Assembly (NCBI GenBank): GCA_027625915.1
Contig: JANTQA010000057.1
Span: 1-64,000, forward strand
Length of the DNA: 64,000 nucleotides
From: Anaeramoeba flamelloides
Taxonomy: Eukaryota > Metamonada > Anaeramoebidae
Reading direction: 5' to 3'
A model generated the notes under the pieces. That model was not told where the DNA came from. It saw nothing but the letters and a program-made list of their open reading frames with translations, and did no database searches. A program made the position numbers and the translations under genes. Within the stretch, counting starts at the first letter, position 1. Every line of letters begins with the position of its first letter. Of the stretch, positions 8,841 through 21,379 are shown piece by piece.

Positions 8841-10098
8841 TACAATAATCAAAGAACAAAAGATAATTGTGGGTTGTTTGCTAAAGTGTACAATAGGTTA
8901 ATCTTCAACCGCTGAACATATTACATAAAACAGCATTACCTTATTCGAACAAATTGGGCTTCAAGACCACTCACACACTAACAGCGAAAACTTATGTATT
9001 TGGTTGTTAGGTTAGTTTAGGTATTTGGTTTCTTTGGTTCCTTTGGTTCCTTGGGTTCCTTGGGTTTGTTGTGTTCCTTCCTTTGGTTTCTTCCTCGTCT
9101 CCTATTTTCATTCTTAACTCAGATCCAAATCAGAAAGTGCCTTGTAATTTGATTTGAATCTTTTTAAAGTATGTTTGAAAAAGCTGTGTTTTGGATCCTT
9201 TGGATCCTTTGATTTCTGTGATTTCTGTGTTTTTTTTTGTATAAAAACAATTTGTATTTTGATCACTTTATGTTTGTTGTGATCGTGGATATCACAGATA
9301 CTTGTTGTTGGGTTACCAAAAGGGTATACATGATTAGAATGTTGGAATAGAAAGTGGAATTGGCAATTTTTTTGGTTTTAATTCTGACTAGAGAGGATCT
9401 TTCATCAAAGAGTATCGTATCCTGACATACTCGAGACACTGAATCAATTCTAAAAGCACGAGACTTGCTCAGTACAACATAATCAATTCACGAGACAATT
9501 CTTAAAACACGAAGAATTTGATTTTGAACAAATATTGTTTAGGGTATGTGAGTATACAGTAGAAAGTGAAAGCCAAATAAATTTATTATTGTTAATTACC
9601 AGTCGACGTTTGCAATTGGATCATACATCAGTCGTCAATAAATAGAGAGAAAGTATTGTAAAACAAAACAACTCGCAAAAAACAAAATTAAAAACGGGTT
9701 TTATTTCAAAGAGTGGGCTATCTTTGGAACACTGATGTTTTGATCACTGATAGCAAAAAAATTAAGTATTCGTTAAAAAAAAAAAAAAAAGAAAGTTGTT
9801 TGTTGCAAATTGTTTCCATTCTTGAAGGAAACATTTCCTAACAGTTGTCATTAGATGAACTTATTCCTTCTTGCTGATTATAAAGAAGTATGTTGTATTG
9901 ATATTAACTTTATTCTTTGGGGTTCAATTTAAGCTTTTTTTTTAAAAATATATTTTATTTTTTACATTTTTCACTGTTATTTAATTTCTTTCCCTTCTTT
10001 ATTTCTTTCCCTTCATTCTCTCGTTCTTTCCTTTTTTTTTTTTTTTACAATATATATTTTATATATTCAAAATCCTTTCTTATCAACTTTTTCAAAAG
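8841..10098. other. non-coding with short tandem words
   Basis: No gene recognised. It contains tandem 9-mers based on ggttccttt at 9028-9065, gatcctttg/gtgatttct words at 9190-9225, and a tract of cacgaga-type words at 9420-9520. The last 200 bases are T-rich and lead into the start of the next gene; they would hold its promoter, but no motif is clear. Confidence 0.5.
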
Positions 10099-13000
10099 AT
10101 GTCGAGGAAAAGAAAAGATCAAATTCATCAAGGAAGCAACAGTGAAAGTGAAAGTGAAAGTGAAACAGAAAACGAAACAGAAAAAAAAATGGTCTTCCAA
10201 ACTCCAAAAAAAAAAAAAACACATTACAAAACCTTTCAACGAGAAAGAGAAATTCAATTACGACTCGAGATCCTTTTACAAGACAAAAAAAATTTACAAG
10301 ACATGAGAAAAGAACTTTACAAGTTACAAGATAAAAAAGAAAAGTTACTTAAAAAAAAAAAAGAAATACTTTCTCCAATCGATGAAAACATACCAGAACA
10401 ATTTTCTTTATATTACAATCAACTAAAAGAATTCATCAAGAATGATCAAGAACGATTTGACAAACAAGTTACTGATTGCTTGAATAATATGAAAAAAATT
10501 ATTGGATGGCAAAAAACATCAACGTGATTGCTCTGTTTAGCTTACTTCAAGAAGAAAAGAACTTATTCGAACAAGTAGATAGCAATGAAAAAAAAATGTT
10601 AGAAAAAGAAAAAGAAATAAAAGAACAACAACTAAAAAATTGATCAAAAAGAAAAAGAAAAAGAATCAAGAATGAATTTTTCAACAACTTCATCAATATC
10701 TCAAATTAATTCAGGTAATTAATTCCTTCACAAATTTATTCTTTTTTTTTTTTTTTTTTTAATAATTTTAAGTTTCAATTGATTTTGAAATCTCTAATAA
10801 ACTTAACGTGTACTTTATTCTGATCTTTAAATCTTTTTTTCTTCTTTTTTTTTTTTCTTTTCTGGCAAAACCCAAAACAAAAAAAAAAATAAAAACAATT
10901 TGCTTTATTAATTTTTAATTATCCAATCTAAAATCTATTTTTCAAAGGATCAATTTCTCGATCAAGTGGCACTTCTACTCCCAGTAAAAAAATTGCAACC
11001 AAATCTATTATTAATATTAAGAAGATTCTTTTTGAAGGAGCAAAAGAATATTTCAAAAAATTTGGTATTGGCATTCTTGAAAAATTGAAAATAAAAACAG
11101 ATTTAGAAAATAATAATAAAAATAAAAAAGAAAAAGAAAAAGGAAAAGAAAATAAAATTGAAAAAGAAAAAGAAAAAGAAAAAGAAAAAGAAAAAGAAAA
11201 AAAAAGAGGAGGAAAAACAAATAATTGTAAAATTTAAAAAAAAATTAGAAGAAATCAGAGATTTCAACAAATATTCAAAAGATAATTCAACAAAAGCAGA
11301 ACAAGAATTCCAAAAAAAACTCTTTGAATATTTCTTGGGATTTGAAAAAAAACTCTCAGACATTAGATTTTTATGGACTGGTAATTTAATTCAAACAAAA
11401 TTTGAAAATAATAAACCTGATTATTTAATTGTCAACAAATCATTTAAATTTAGTTTTGAAAAAAGAAATAATAGAATAATGACTTTTAATGAATGGATGC
11501 TTTATATACCAAACTATAAAAATCTAAAAGAATTTAACAAACAAATAGAAAAATTAAATTTTAATAATGGGGAAAAAATAACAGATTCTGAATATGAAAG
11601 AATGATTGAAGAAAGGAAACTATTTAAAAGAGAAAGTCATAAAATCCCACCAAACGAAATTATTTCAGCAATTGAAGTCAAAATTCCAACAAAAGTTCCA
11701 GATAATTCAGATGAATCACAAACTGGAATATATAGCCAAATGATCACTAGATCTTTATCTTTTCTCAAAACACCTATCATTGCATTTCTTACAAATTTGA
11801 AAACTCTTCAACTTTTGTATCAACCAATAAACAAATTTACTGGAATGACTGATCAACCAGTAATGAGAATTAATGAAACTTTTGATCCAATTGATTTTTT
11901 TTCAAATCCCAATAATTTTCAAAACAAATTTTTATTTCGATTATTTACTTTAAAAGTTAATGGATTTAGATATTCTATAAATCAATTTTTAGGAAAGGGT
12001 GCACGTGCATTTGTATATGAATTAAAAAGAGATGAAGATGGAAATGAAAAACAAGATACAGAAACAGAAACAGAAACAGAAACAGAAACAGAAAAAGAAA
12101 AAGAAAAGGAAAAGGAAAAGGAAAAGGAAAAGGAAAAAGAAAAAGAAAAGGAAATCATCCAAAGTTTTAATTCGTCATTAAAAATTTCAAAAAAAGTAAA
12201 AGAAAAAAAAATCAAAAATCAACAAGATGTAGAGGATGATCAAAATCAAAAATCAAAGAAGACTCAAATACAACTACAACCACCACAGCAACAACCACCT
12301 AAAACTTTCATAATTAAACAATTTTATGGTGATAAATTATATAGTTGTCGAAATTGCAAAATAGAAACCGACAAAATTGAAGCTTTAGTCAATAATGGTT
12401 TTTTAGATCAGAGCTATCTCTCCAATTTTAATAATAATAAAGAAAATGAAACAAATTTTTTTTTCTCAAAAATCAAATGTTACCAAATTCCTATTTATGA
12501 AAACAAAACAAGTAACCACAAAAAAAGAATTAAAAAACAACAAAAAAAGAAGAAAGAAAAAGAAAAAGAAAAACAAAAAAAGAAGAAAGAAAAAAAGAAA
12601 GAAAAACAAAAAAAGAAGAAAGAAAAAAAGAAAGAAAAAAAGAAAGAAAAAAAGAAAGAAAAAAAGAAAGAAAAAAAGAAAGAAAAAGAAAAAGAAGAAA
12701 AAGAAGAAAAAGACAAACCAAAACAAAAAAAGAAATTGAAAATGAAAGAAAATGAAGAAGATGAAAATGGAATATTAAAAAAAAACTTTAATCATTTAAA
12801 ATTTTGGAAATTAGTTCTTAAAAGGATCGAAGAACTTCATAACAAAAATTGGTTACATCGAGATCTTAGAATTTCTAACATCATGATACATAAACAAAAA
12901 GTTCAAGATAAATCATCAAATATACTTTATAAACCAAGAATTATTGATTGGGACAGTTCTTATGATATTAATTTTGATCAAGACAAATTTTCTGGTGGCT

Positions 13001-13386
13001 TTTGTTGTGCTGGACCAACTTTATTATGGAATAATTTGTATGGAAAATTTTCAAAATTTACAAAATCAGACGATTTAGAAATTTTATTAAATTCTTTTTT
13101 AAATTGGTACACAACTCCAAAAAATGGCACTCCAATTTTATATTTACAGAATCGCATTACTGAAGTAACATATACACAAAAGATTATTGGACGCTATGAT
13201 AAATATTTTTCGAAAATTTTAAAAAAAAAAGCTAAAAATTCTTCAAAAGCAAAACCAAAATTAGAATTAAGATCAATATCAAATTCAAATTCATTTTCAA
13301 AACAAAGTATACCAGAAAAGTATCAAAACCAATGGTTAAATATTGAATTATTTAAAACATTTGTAATTGATTTTTTCCAACATTAA
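10099..13386 (+). CDS. PD-(D/E)XK-like plus atypical protein kinase protein, Crinkler/RHS-effector-like; upstream frame interrupted
   Basis: The main open frame is 11158-13386 (742 codons, TAA). Numbering from 11158, residues about 45-220 look like a restriction-endonuclease fold: D88 in KPDYLIV, then E173-V-K175 in SAIEVKIP, followed by a conserved-looking GIYSQMITR helix. A kinase-like domain follows: GKGARAFVYEL (from G279), Lys387 in TFIIKQF, HRDLRISN (D569, N574) and IIDWDSS with D597 where kinases have DFG. Two long Lys-Glu runs are inserted in it. Upstream, an exon at 10099-10714 encodes an acidic, coiled-coil N-terminus; a GT-AG intron (10715-10947) joins it to the exon leading into the main frame. 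The upstream coding tract has about three frame breaks, so this may be a decaying gene or hold assembly errors. The architecture resembles Crinkler/RHS-type effectors, known in several protists; activity is inferred only. Confidence 0.65.
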
Positions 13387-14259
13387 AAAAAACATTGTAT
13401 TTTATTTTTTTCCATTTTTTCCCTGGCTGAATCTTCTTTATATTGGGAAGAAGAGTTACAAAGGAAAAAGATCAAGTGGTTACTTGCTAATACTGTGAAA
13501 CTGAAACATGAAAGTATGAGTAACTTGAAAATAAAAACAAAAAAGCAAAGGCTCAAAAATGACCAAAGGTTTAAAGCAAATAAGATCAAAAAAAAAAGAA
13601 ATTACAACAACTTAAACAAAGATCCCCAATTGAACATTCATGATCAATTATCAAATTATTAAACCAACCAAAAGTATCGTGGCTGTGATTTTGGGAGTCC
13701 TTAATTAAAGATAGCGTTGGTTTTTTTTTTTGGATTTTTTACCAATTGCTTCTTATAAAACCCTTTTTAAATTTATTTTTCAAATTTCTTTTTCTTTTTT
13801 CCTTTTTCCTTTCCAATTTTTTTTCTTTTGCTTTTTTAAACCATAAAAAAAATTGGGTGTGTCTTTCCCTTGAACAATCGTGAAATCAATGATTTTACGC
13901 TTAAATTACCTTTGAGCAAATTTAAGTAAAAGGACATCTAGAGTGTAATTTACACTTCTTCCATCAATAAAAATAAAAAAACATTGTATTTTTTTTATTT
14001 TTTTTATTTATTATTCAAAGCAGGAATTGTTAAATTCGTCTTATTTGCCCAAATTCGTAAATTTTTTTGTTCGTTGTCAATTTCAAAAATGAAATTTTGA
14101 TTTAGATTGGTATAGTATCTGACTTTAACTTCCCTTTATAATTTAAATTGGCTTGGATCAAAATCCTTACAGATACTTTTGTGAATTGTGAATTTATTTC
14201 TGAAAAGTTCACAATTAAATTGTTGATTTGAATTTTTTAGTTAACTGTTTTAGGAAAAA
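13387..14259. other. non-coding
   Basis: No coding region was seen. The first 500 bases are the 3' flank of the preceding gene with T-rich tracts. Bases from about 14040 to 14240 resemble 19370-19560, showing that the repeat shared with the 19-20.6 kb region begins here. Confidence 0.5.
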
Positions 14260-14799
14260 TAAACCCCAATTCAAAATTTTTAACACACCAAAATTCAATT
14301 TGTGAAAAAAAAATCTTATTTAATCAATTCAAGAAGATTTACCAAATTATAACCATTCACAAATTGAAATGTTAACACTTTTTTATAAATTACTCTACTC
14401 ACAAAACAATAAATAAATAATTATCAATACAAATAAATCATGGGTGTGTTAAAAATTTTGGAGAGAGCAAAACAAAAAAATGCATTAGTAAATTTGTTGA
14501 AATTCTATTAGGAATATTGATCGATCAAAGGTTAGATACTACCAACTAATTTTATTTGAGTTCTTCTATTTGGTACAACTTAACTTTAACCATAATATCA
14601 ATGGTTGAAAAAAAATTTGATCCAACCAAACAAATTACGTAATTCAAACAATGAAATGAAAAGGAAAACAAAAACTAAAAGATGAAAAAATGATTTCCAT
14701 ATTTTAAAAAATCAAAATTGTCTCCAATTTCAATGAAAATGTATTATTGTGATTGTTTGGAACGTTTTAGCTGTGTGGAAAATTTTGAATTTTAGTTTA
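14260..14799 (+). mobile_element. family A MITE, copy 1
   Basis: The ends are inverted repeats: left TAAACCCCAATTCAAAATTT, right complementary to TAAACTAAAATTCAAAATTT, each followed inward by ACACA-type bases. Length is about 540 bp, like the other family A copies. The interior contains the shared block around ATCGATCAAAGGTTAGATAC. TA at both ends fits Tc1/mariner target choice. Confidence 0.85.
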
Positions 14800-15447
14800 G
14801 TTTGACAGCATTTTTAATTGGGAACATTACTGAAAATGATTTTTAATTTCAATCGTTTGTGAAATAACTAAATAAAAAAAAACAATAATCTACTTATTAG
14901 AATAACCATTATTGTTATTCTACTTTTTCAAAACCTTTTCTCTTATACCCTAAAGCAAGTTTAAAAATGACAATTTTCAGAATTAATAGTAAACTTTACT
15001 AAAACTTAGATTTTTGTTAAAATAGCATGATCTACTTTAGTTATCAACCATTCTAATGTGTATTCTACACAAACCACATATAAAGTTTGCTTGTAACACC
15101 TTTAAGTCTGAATTTATCTAAAAGGCGTTTTTTTATCAATAGGATTTGATTTTTTATGTTACATTTGTTCCCAATTAAAATAGGTTTAAATTTATTTTTC
15201 TGTGTACAACATTTTTGTCTCAAAAGTAATGTTTATTTGTTTTGGTAAATTATTCTGGTGAGTCTTTTGGTTGTATTTGTTATTGGTTGACATTGATATA
15301 GATGTGTGTTTCTATTTTATTTTATTTGAGTTATTGATTATTATTTGTTTTATTTTTTGAAATTAGAAGAAAGATTAATTTATTTTTTATGGATTTTGAT
15401 TGAAAATTGGTATAGTTGGTAGATTAATTTTATAATCAATTGTTTTG

Positions 15448-16095
15448 AAGGCCATCTAAAGATGACCTTTCATTTCTACTTTAGTAGAAATGAGATTATT
15501 GTATCTGTTTACAATTAAAATCAAAGAGTAAAAAATTATATTCTCTCTCAAATTTAAAAAAAAGATCCTAAAAATAGAAATTTTTTTTAATTAATCCACT
15601 TACTTGTAATAATATAGAAACGATCTTAAAAAATAAACTTTGTGATTAGAGTTGATAATTTTAGATAAAGTAAATTTCTGAAAAAACTATAAATTTTCAA
15701 AAAATTAAAAATTGGAGATGTCCAAAATGTTGAAATGAACAAGAAACAAGGAAAATAAATTTTATTTGTAAATATGTTGAAAAACCACCAACAAAAATTG
15801 TTGATGATTATTTGTATGTAAAGATAACATCAAATCCATAATATTTAATTTTTTCTATTCAACAAACTCAGCAGAAATATGTTATCATTAAATCAAAAAA
15901 AAAAATTCCAGATCTAATAAAACAGATTAATTCAATGGTAAAAAGGAAAATTAATACAAAATAATATATACAAATAAAATCAATTTCATATTTTATCAAA
16001 AATCAACATTATTTACAAAATGCTTGTAAAACAGAAGATATTTGTTTTATTCTTTCAACTATTGTAAATTATTTCCAAATTGTTTATATTTAGTT

Positions 16096-16141
<46 letters not shown>

Positions 16142-16345
16142 TATATATATATATATTTATATATATATAATGTATTTGAATCTTGTTAAGTAATGATGTC
16201 TGAATTCTTTAACGTACCTAACTCAAAACTTTCTTTCTTTTTGAAAAATAAAAAAAAAAATAAAAATATATAATTACGCACCTAACCTATTAGGTGCTAT
16301 ATTACCTACACCCCCAAACCCTCCTGAAGGGGGATTTTCTCTCTT
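15448..16345. repeat. hairpin-rich dispersed repeat, copy 1
   Basis: It shares with 19755-20635 two adjacent palindromes at the left (AAGGCCATCT..AGATGGCCTT-like and CATTTCTACT-TT-AGTAGAAATG), a CTCTCT-type block, a (CA)n(TA)n tract, and a conserved right end with TGAATCTTGTTAAG, a GCACCTAA-ccta-TTAGGTGC hairpin and an ACACCCCCAAACC / GAAGGGGG hairpin. Orientation is the same in both copies. Confidence 0.85.
16096..16170. repeat. (CA)n followed by (TA)n microsatellite
   Basis: About 21 CA units at 16096-16138, then TA-rich sequence to 16170. A matching compound microsatellite occurs inside the second copy of the repeat at 20395-20472, so it is part of the repeat. Confidence 0.9.
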
Positions 16346-17205
16346 ATACCCTACTTTATGATAATAGATGATTGAAATAAATTGATTCAAAATAAGAATT
16401 AGGGTTTTAAAAAACAATTTTTCCAAATCTATAATCCATTCAACTTCTCAGATTTAAATTTCAATTTTAAACTAAAATTCGATCATATAAAATAAAAATC
16501 CAAATCAAAGTATAAATTTTGGATTACTGTTGAGAGAGAATGTTGGACACAGGAAAATGGTTAGAAACCTTTTTTAATTGGGATCATTAGTAAAATTGAA
16601 AATCAAATCCTATTGATAACTAGGTGAATTTTATATAAGTCCAGGTTTAAATGTGTTACAAGTTCATTAATCTATGGTGTGTGTAGAATACTCATTTGAA
16701 TGGTTGATAACTAAATTAGATCATGCTATTTTAACAAAAATCCAAGTTTTAGTAAAGTTTTGTATTAATACTGAAAATGGTAATTTTTAAACTTGCTTTA
16801 GATTATAAAGAGATCAGGTTTTGGAAAAAAGTAGAATTACATTAAATCTTATTCTAAACAGTATATTATTGTTATTTTCTTTATTTATTTCAGAAACAAT
16901 TGAAATTAAAAATCATTTTCAGGTTATATTAATGTTCCCTATTAAAATTGCTGTCCAACTATTTTTCTCTTTCCCAATATTTTTCTCTCAACATTTAGAA
17001 TAACATGATTTCTAAGTGATTCCAAAAACAAAAAAAAAAGAAAAATTCTAATTTTTAATTTATTTTTCAATAAATGTAAAAAAATTACTAGGTTGGCAAT
17101 TCAAAATTTGATTATTAGTGTATTTAAAAAAAGAGAGTTTGGTGTTTGGTAAATCTCACAAATATTTATTCAGTGAGATCTAAGTAGGAAAAAATGAATT
17201 ATTTT

Positions 17206-17699
17206 TACAAGTATATTTGTGTAACTAACCCCTGTTTTTTATTTTAACCCATTAATAAAATTTAACTCATACAAAAAATATTGGCTGACTCTAGAAAGAA
17301 AAGAAACAAATCAATGTGATGAAAACAGTATATAAACAAGAAATTGGGTTCTTTAAATAAATTTTTAAAAAAGAATTATGAAGATATTAAAAGATTAAAA
17401 TGTAATTTTTTGACAAAAAAAATGAGCAAAATTTCATTTTTTGAATTTTTTTAAAAAAAAATCATCATTTAATCTCAGAAATTTTGTAAATATGATGAAA
17501 TTTTCGAAACAAAAGCATTTAATATAATTGAGCCGTTTTGATTAATCAATTATCTAACCTCTAAAGTCAATTTGGATCCGAACAAAGAATCTATAAGTGG
17601 TTTCTGGTGTTTCAATACCCAAGTCTAGAAAAAAAAAACAAGAGTTAAATTTTTGTTATGGGTTAAAGGTCGTCTGAATGGGATATTTACACCACTGTA
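17206..17699. mobile_element. family E MITE, diverged copy
   Basis: The interior matches 36362-36835 closely (CCCTGTTTTTTATTTTAAC, AAAATATTGGCT, AAATTTCATTTT blocks). The right end TTTACACCACTGTA is complementary to the TACAGTGGTG end of the other copy; the left end is poorly preserved. Confidence 0.7.
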
Positions 17700-19369
17700 A
17701 ATGTCATAATTGATCTCTACTGGTTTTTGTGATTTCTGTTGATTATGTGATTTCTGTAATTTTTGTGATTTCTATGATCTTTGAAATGTCTGTGTTCGAT
17801 CTCAAAATGCAAAAGAAAGATCTAAAAAATCGAGATTTTTGGAGAAAATTTGCTAAAAGGAGAAAATTGATAACCATTTGACCTTGTTAGAAATTACCAA
17901 CAGCCTATTTTTTAATGTGTGTAAGCTGAGTTGAAAATAGATTTTTCAATTTTCACCCCTAGAAAGTCAGAGATCTACCAAAAATTTTCAAAAAATTGGA
18001 ATTATTGTTTACCGGTTCATTGTTATTTCCCAAACAAAGTCAATACTGAACAAAAACAAGGTAAAGTGTAAAGTATTGTATTGAATCCAACATACATCCT
18101 CATTTCACAACAAGAAATCTTATAACTTTTATCAATCTTACAGCCTTTTCAATCTTTCAAACACTTTCAGACAATATAAAAAACCTTTCAAACACTTACC
18201 AATGTCTTTAAAAGAGGAAACACTTTATAAAAGTGAAAGCTTTGTAATAGTCATGAGATTTTTTGTAGTGTTCCACGACAAGAATAGCACAATCCCTACA
18301 CATACATTTCAAGACTTTTTCAAACTTTCAGACTGACAGTCTGCAAGATTTCAGTCTCTGATAATCTTTCATATTGTTTCAAATTTTAAATACTTGATAC
18401 AAACTTTTGTAAGCCAAAAAAAGTTTTAAAAATAATAATTAACAAAAGATAACATTTTGAATTTAATTGATATTTTTGAAAGTTCTAGAAAAGAAAAATA
18501 ATTATCAACTTTCAATAACCTGAAACTCTTTTTATGAAAACCAAAAATTGGAAAGTTGTTTAAATTACATGTTTTTAAAAGTTTAACTTGTAAAAAACTT
18601 TTAAATTGCAAGTTGTTGCATTTTGATCATCTAATTCCTTTCAAAATTTAAAACAATTTCAAAAAAACAAAATGTTGTGAAGGAAAAAAAGTGTCTACAA
18701 TTTTTGTACTATTCTTGTCGTGTCCTAAAAACAAAATGATCATTTTTTCTCAATCTTCTTCTAGAAACAATTAAAACTTTATTTTTATAATAAAATAAAA
18801 AAACCGTTTAATTTTTGCAAAAATTTTTTTATACTGAATCAATGAATATAAAATTCCAAAAAACCTTTATCATGGATACTCCAACCCATTTTGTATTGAA
18901 ACTAACAATTCAGTTTTTTAAGAGAAACAAAACAAACGAAACAAAAATGTTATCAAAAAAAATGTTATCTCAAAAAAAATCATATAGTGTTTTTGGTATG
19001 GTAGATTTTTTCAGAAAACTTAAACAGAGTAGATAATATCCACCAAAGATCCTAATGAAAACTTCACTTCTAGAAATTACAGAAAAAACAAAAAAGAACC
19101 AAAGGAACAAAAAAACCAAAGGAACTAAAGGAACCAAAAGGAACCAAAAAAACCAAGAGAAAGTCCCAATTCCTTTGTAGGAATTGTTCTGATTTGTGGG
19201 GTTTCAAATTGAAAATTCAAGCAACTCGATGATCAATACTCATATACACTAGATCTTCAAAAGTTAGAGTGGTTTATCAAGAATGTTTGAAATGATCTTC
19301 ATTTTTGAGCTAAGAAAATGTGAGTATTTTTCTTTTTCATTTTTTCGTTTCTTAATTAAATTTTTTCGA
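17700..19369. other. non-coding; contains a 20-bp inverted repeat pair
   Basis: No gene recognised. CACGACAAGAATAGCACAA at 18274-18292 is complementary to TTTGTACTATTCTTGTCGTG at 18703-18722, enclosing about 430 bp that could be an eroded inverted-repeat element. gtgatttct-type words occur at 17720-17790, and aaccaaagg-type words at 19095-19155 (the complement of the words at 8.3-9.1 kb). Confidence 0.45.
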
Positions 19370-20393
19370 GTTTACCATCTCAAATTTTTTTTTTCATTTT
19401 CCATATAAAAAATGAAATAAGAATGAAATTTTGATCCAAATTGGTGAATTTTCAACATTAACATCACTTCATAATTTTTAATAGATTGAGTTCCAAATCC
19501 TTTTAATCAATTTTGTAAATTGCCAAATTATTCCTGAAAATGAAAACATTTGAATTGTTTATTTTAATTTGCAATATTTTATGTTGGATGTTTATTTGTT
19601 TGTTTAGTGTTAATTTTTTTTTTATTATTTGTGTTTTTAGATGAATGAAAATTGAAGATGAAAGTGTTTTACAAAGATATTAGAAAAATAATTATTATTT
19701 AGTATTTGCAACAATATGTATATTTTGTTTGTTTTTTGTTTTGATTTCTTTTGAAGGCCATCTTTAGATGGCCTTTCATTTCTACTTCATTAGAAATGAG
19801 ATTAAATTAGATATTTAAAATCAAAAACAAAGAGTAAAAATTTCCATTCTCTCTCAGATGATTAAAAAATCTTGTAAATTTTTTTTTTAAAATTAACCCA
19901 CCAATTAGTAATAATTTTGAAATAATCTTAAAAAATCAAACTCCATGATTAGAGTTGATAATTCCGAAAAAGAAATATACCTGAAAAAACTATAAATTGT
20001 GAAAAAAATAAAAATCTGGAGAGTATCCAAAATGATGAAATGAACGTGTTAGCAAAATAAATTGTGTTAGGTTAATTTGTTGAAATTCCTCACCATTTGT
20101 TGTTGATCGATCAAATGATGTGGATACCATCAACTCATAATATTTAATTTTTTCTATTCAACAAACTCAACATGAATCTTCTATAAACTATATCTGGATT
20201 AAAAAAAAATTTCCTATCTAAATGAAAAAGATTACTCGGCTGTAAATTAGAAAATGAAAAAAAAAAATTATATTGACAAAAAATGAATTTTCTATTTTTG
20301 TAAAATCGAAATTATTCCGAAATTAAAATTTAAAATCTAGTATTGCTATTCTTTCAACTATTTTAAATTGTATCCAAATAGTTTATATTTTGT

Positions 20394-20474
<81 letters not shown>

Positions 20475-20640
20475 TCTTGTTAAGGAATGATGTTGGAATT
20501 CTCCTACGTACCCAACTCAAAACTTTCTTTTCTTTTCTAAAAAAAAAAAAAAAAAGTAGAATATATATTTACGCACCTAAGATAATAGGTGCTATATTAC
20601 CTACACCCCCAAACCCCCTGAAGGGGGCTTTCTTCCCTAA
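19370..20640. repeat. hairpin-rich dispersed repeat, copy 2
   Basis: Second copy of the 14.0-16.4 kb repeat in the same orientation, lacking the family A insertion and the long inverted arms. The palindrome AAGGCCATCT-TT-AGATGGCCTT (about 19756) is perfect here, whereas copy 1 has one mismatch. The (CA)n(TA)n tract is at 20395-20472 and the G-rich hairpin at about 20602-20628. Confidence 0.85.
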
Positions 20641-20954
20641 CCTTTATGTAATCATTGTTTGAATAAATTAGTTTAAAAATTCCCATGTTTGATGAATTAT
20701 ATTATTATACTACTGCCAGTTCAATTTTTAATTTTTATATATATATATACTTTCAAAGGAATTTAAAGGATAATAAAATCATCAAAATTATGACATTTTT
20801 TGGAAATTTTTTAAACGAAAATTATTTTATTAGTTTTTGAATTTTAGTGTATTTAAAATTTAGATTTTTATTTTATCTGAAAAATATTTTGAAAGTTTGT
20901 GTATTAAAAGTGGAACTGAATGTAACGTAGAAATGAGATTAAATTATTTATATA

Positions 20955-21379
20955 TTAAAAATGTTATAATGAAATTTTCAAAGATAGGTACTCTACTCAA
21001 AAACTAGATTATAAAACATTGTTTATTTTAAAGACTCATTACACTAAAACATTCTTATTTTCTTCCTAGTCTCAAATAATGAAATTTCAAAAATTTTAAA
21101 AATTCTTAAAGTGTTTTTAAATATATGGACAAAACATGTTTTCAAATTTTTCAAAAATATTAAAAATGTTAAAATGAAATTTTCAAAGATAGGTACTCTA
21201 CTCGTATACTAGATTATAAAACATTGTTTATTTTAAAGACCCAATACATTTATATTATATTTTTCACCAAATCTCTAATAATAAATTGTCAAAAATTTCA
21301 AAATTCAAAATTCAAAAAGTGTTTATATATATATAGACAAAACATGTTTTCAAATTTTTCAAAATTTTCAAAAATGTTA
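20955..21379. repeat. tandem duplication, about 205 bp period
   Basis: TTTCAAAGATAGGTACTCTACTC occurs at about 20976 and 21181 followed by matching ATTATAAAACATTGTTTATTTTAAAGAC blocks. Two units and a partial third are present. No coding content. Confidence 0.85.

Larger units (their letters stand above)
14800..16959. repeat. 2.16-kb foldback element with about 390-bp inverted arms
   Basis: The left arm (14800-15190) and right arm (about 16560-16959) are reverse complements at clearly high but imperfect identity. Landmarks are GACAGCA...TTTTAAT...GGGAACATTA at the outer ends, TTAAAATAGCATGATCTA in the middle, and TATCAATAGGATTTGATTT at the inner ends. The interior includes the hairpin-rich core also found at 19.7-20.6 kb and a (CA)n(TA)n tract. 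No coding region is visible. It looks like a long-TIR non-autonomous transposon or an inverted duplication. Confidence 0.75.

Noticed and set aside
11982-12739. Open frames on either strand rich in Phe/Ser or Lys/Arg
   Set aside because: They are other-frame readings of the (GAAAAA)n/(AAAGAA)n runs inside the kinase gene and have no independent support.
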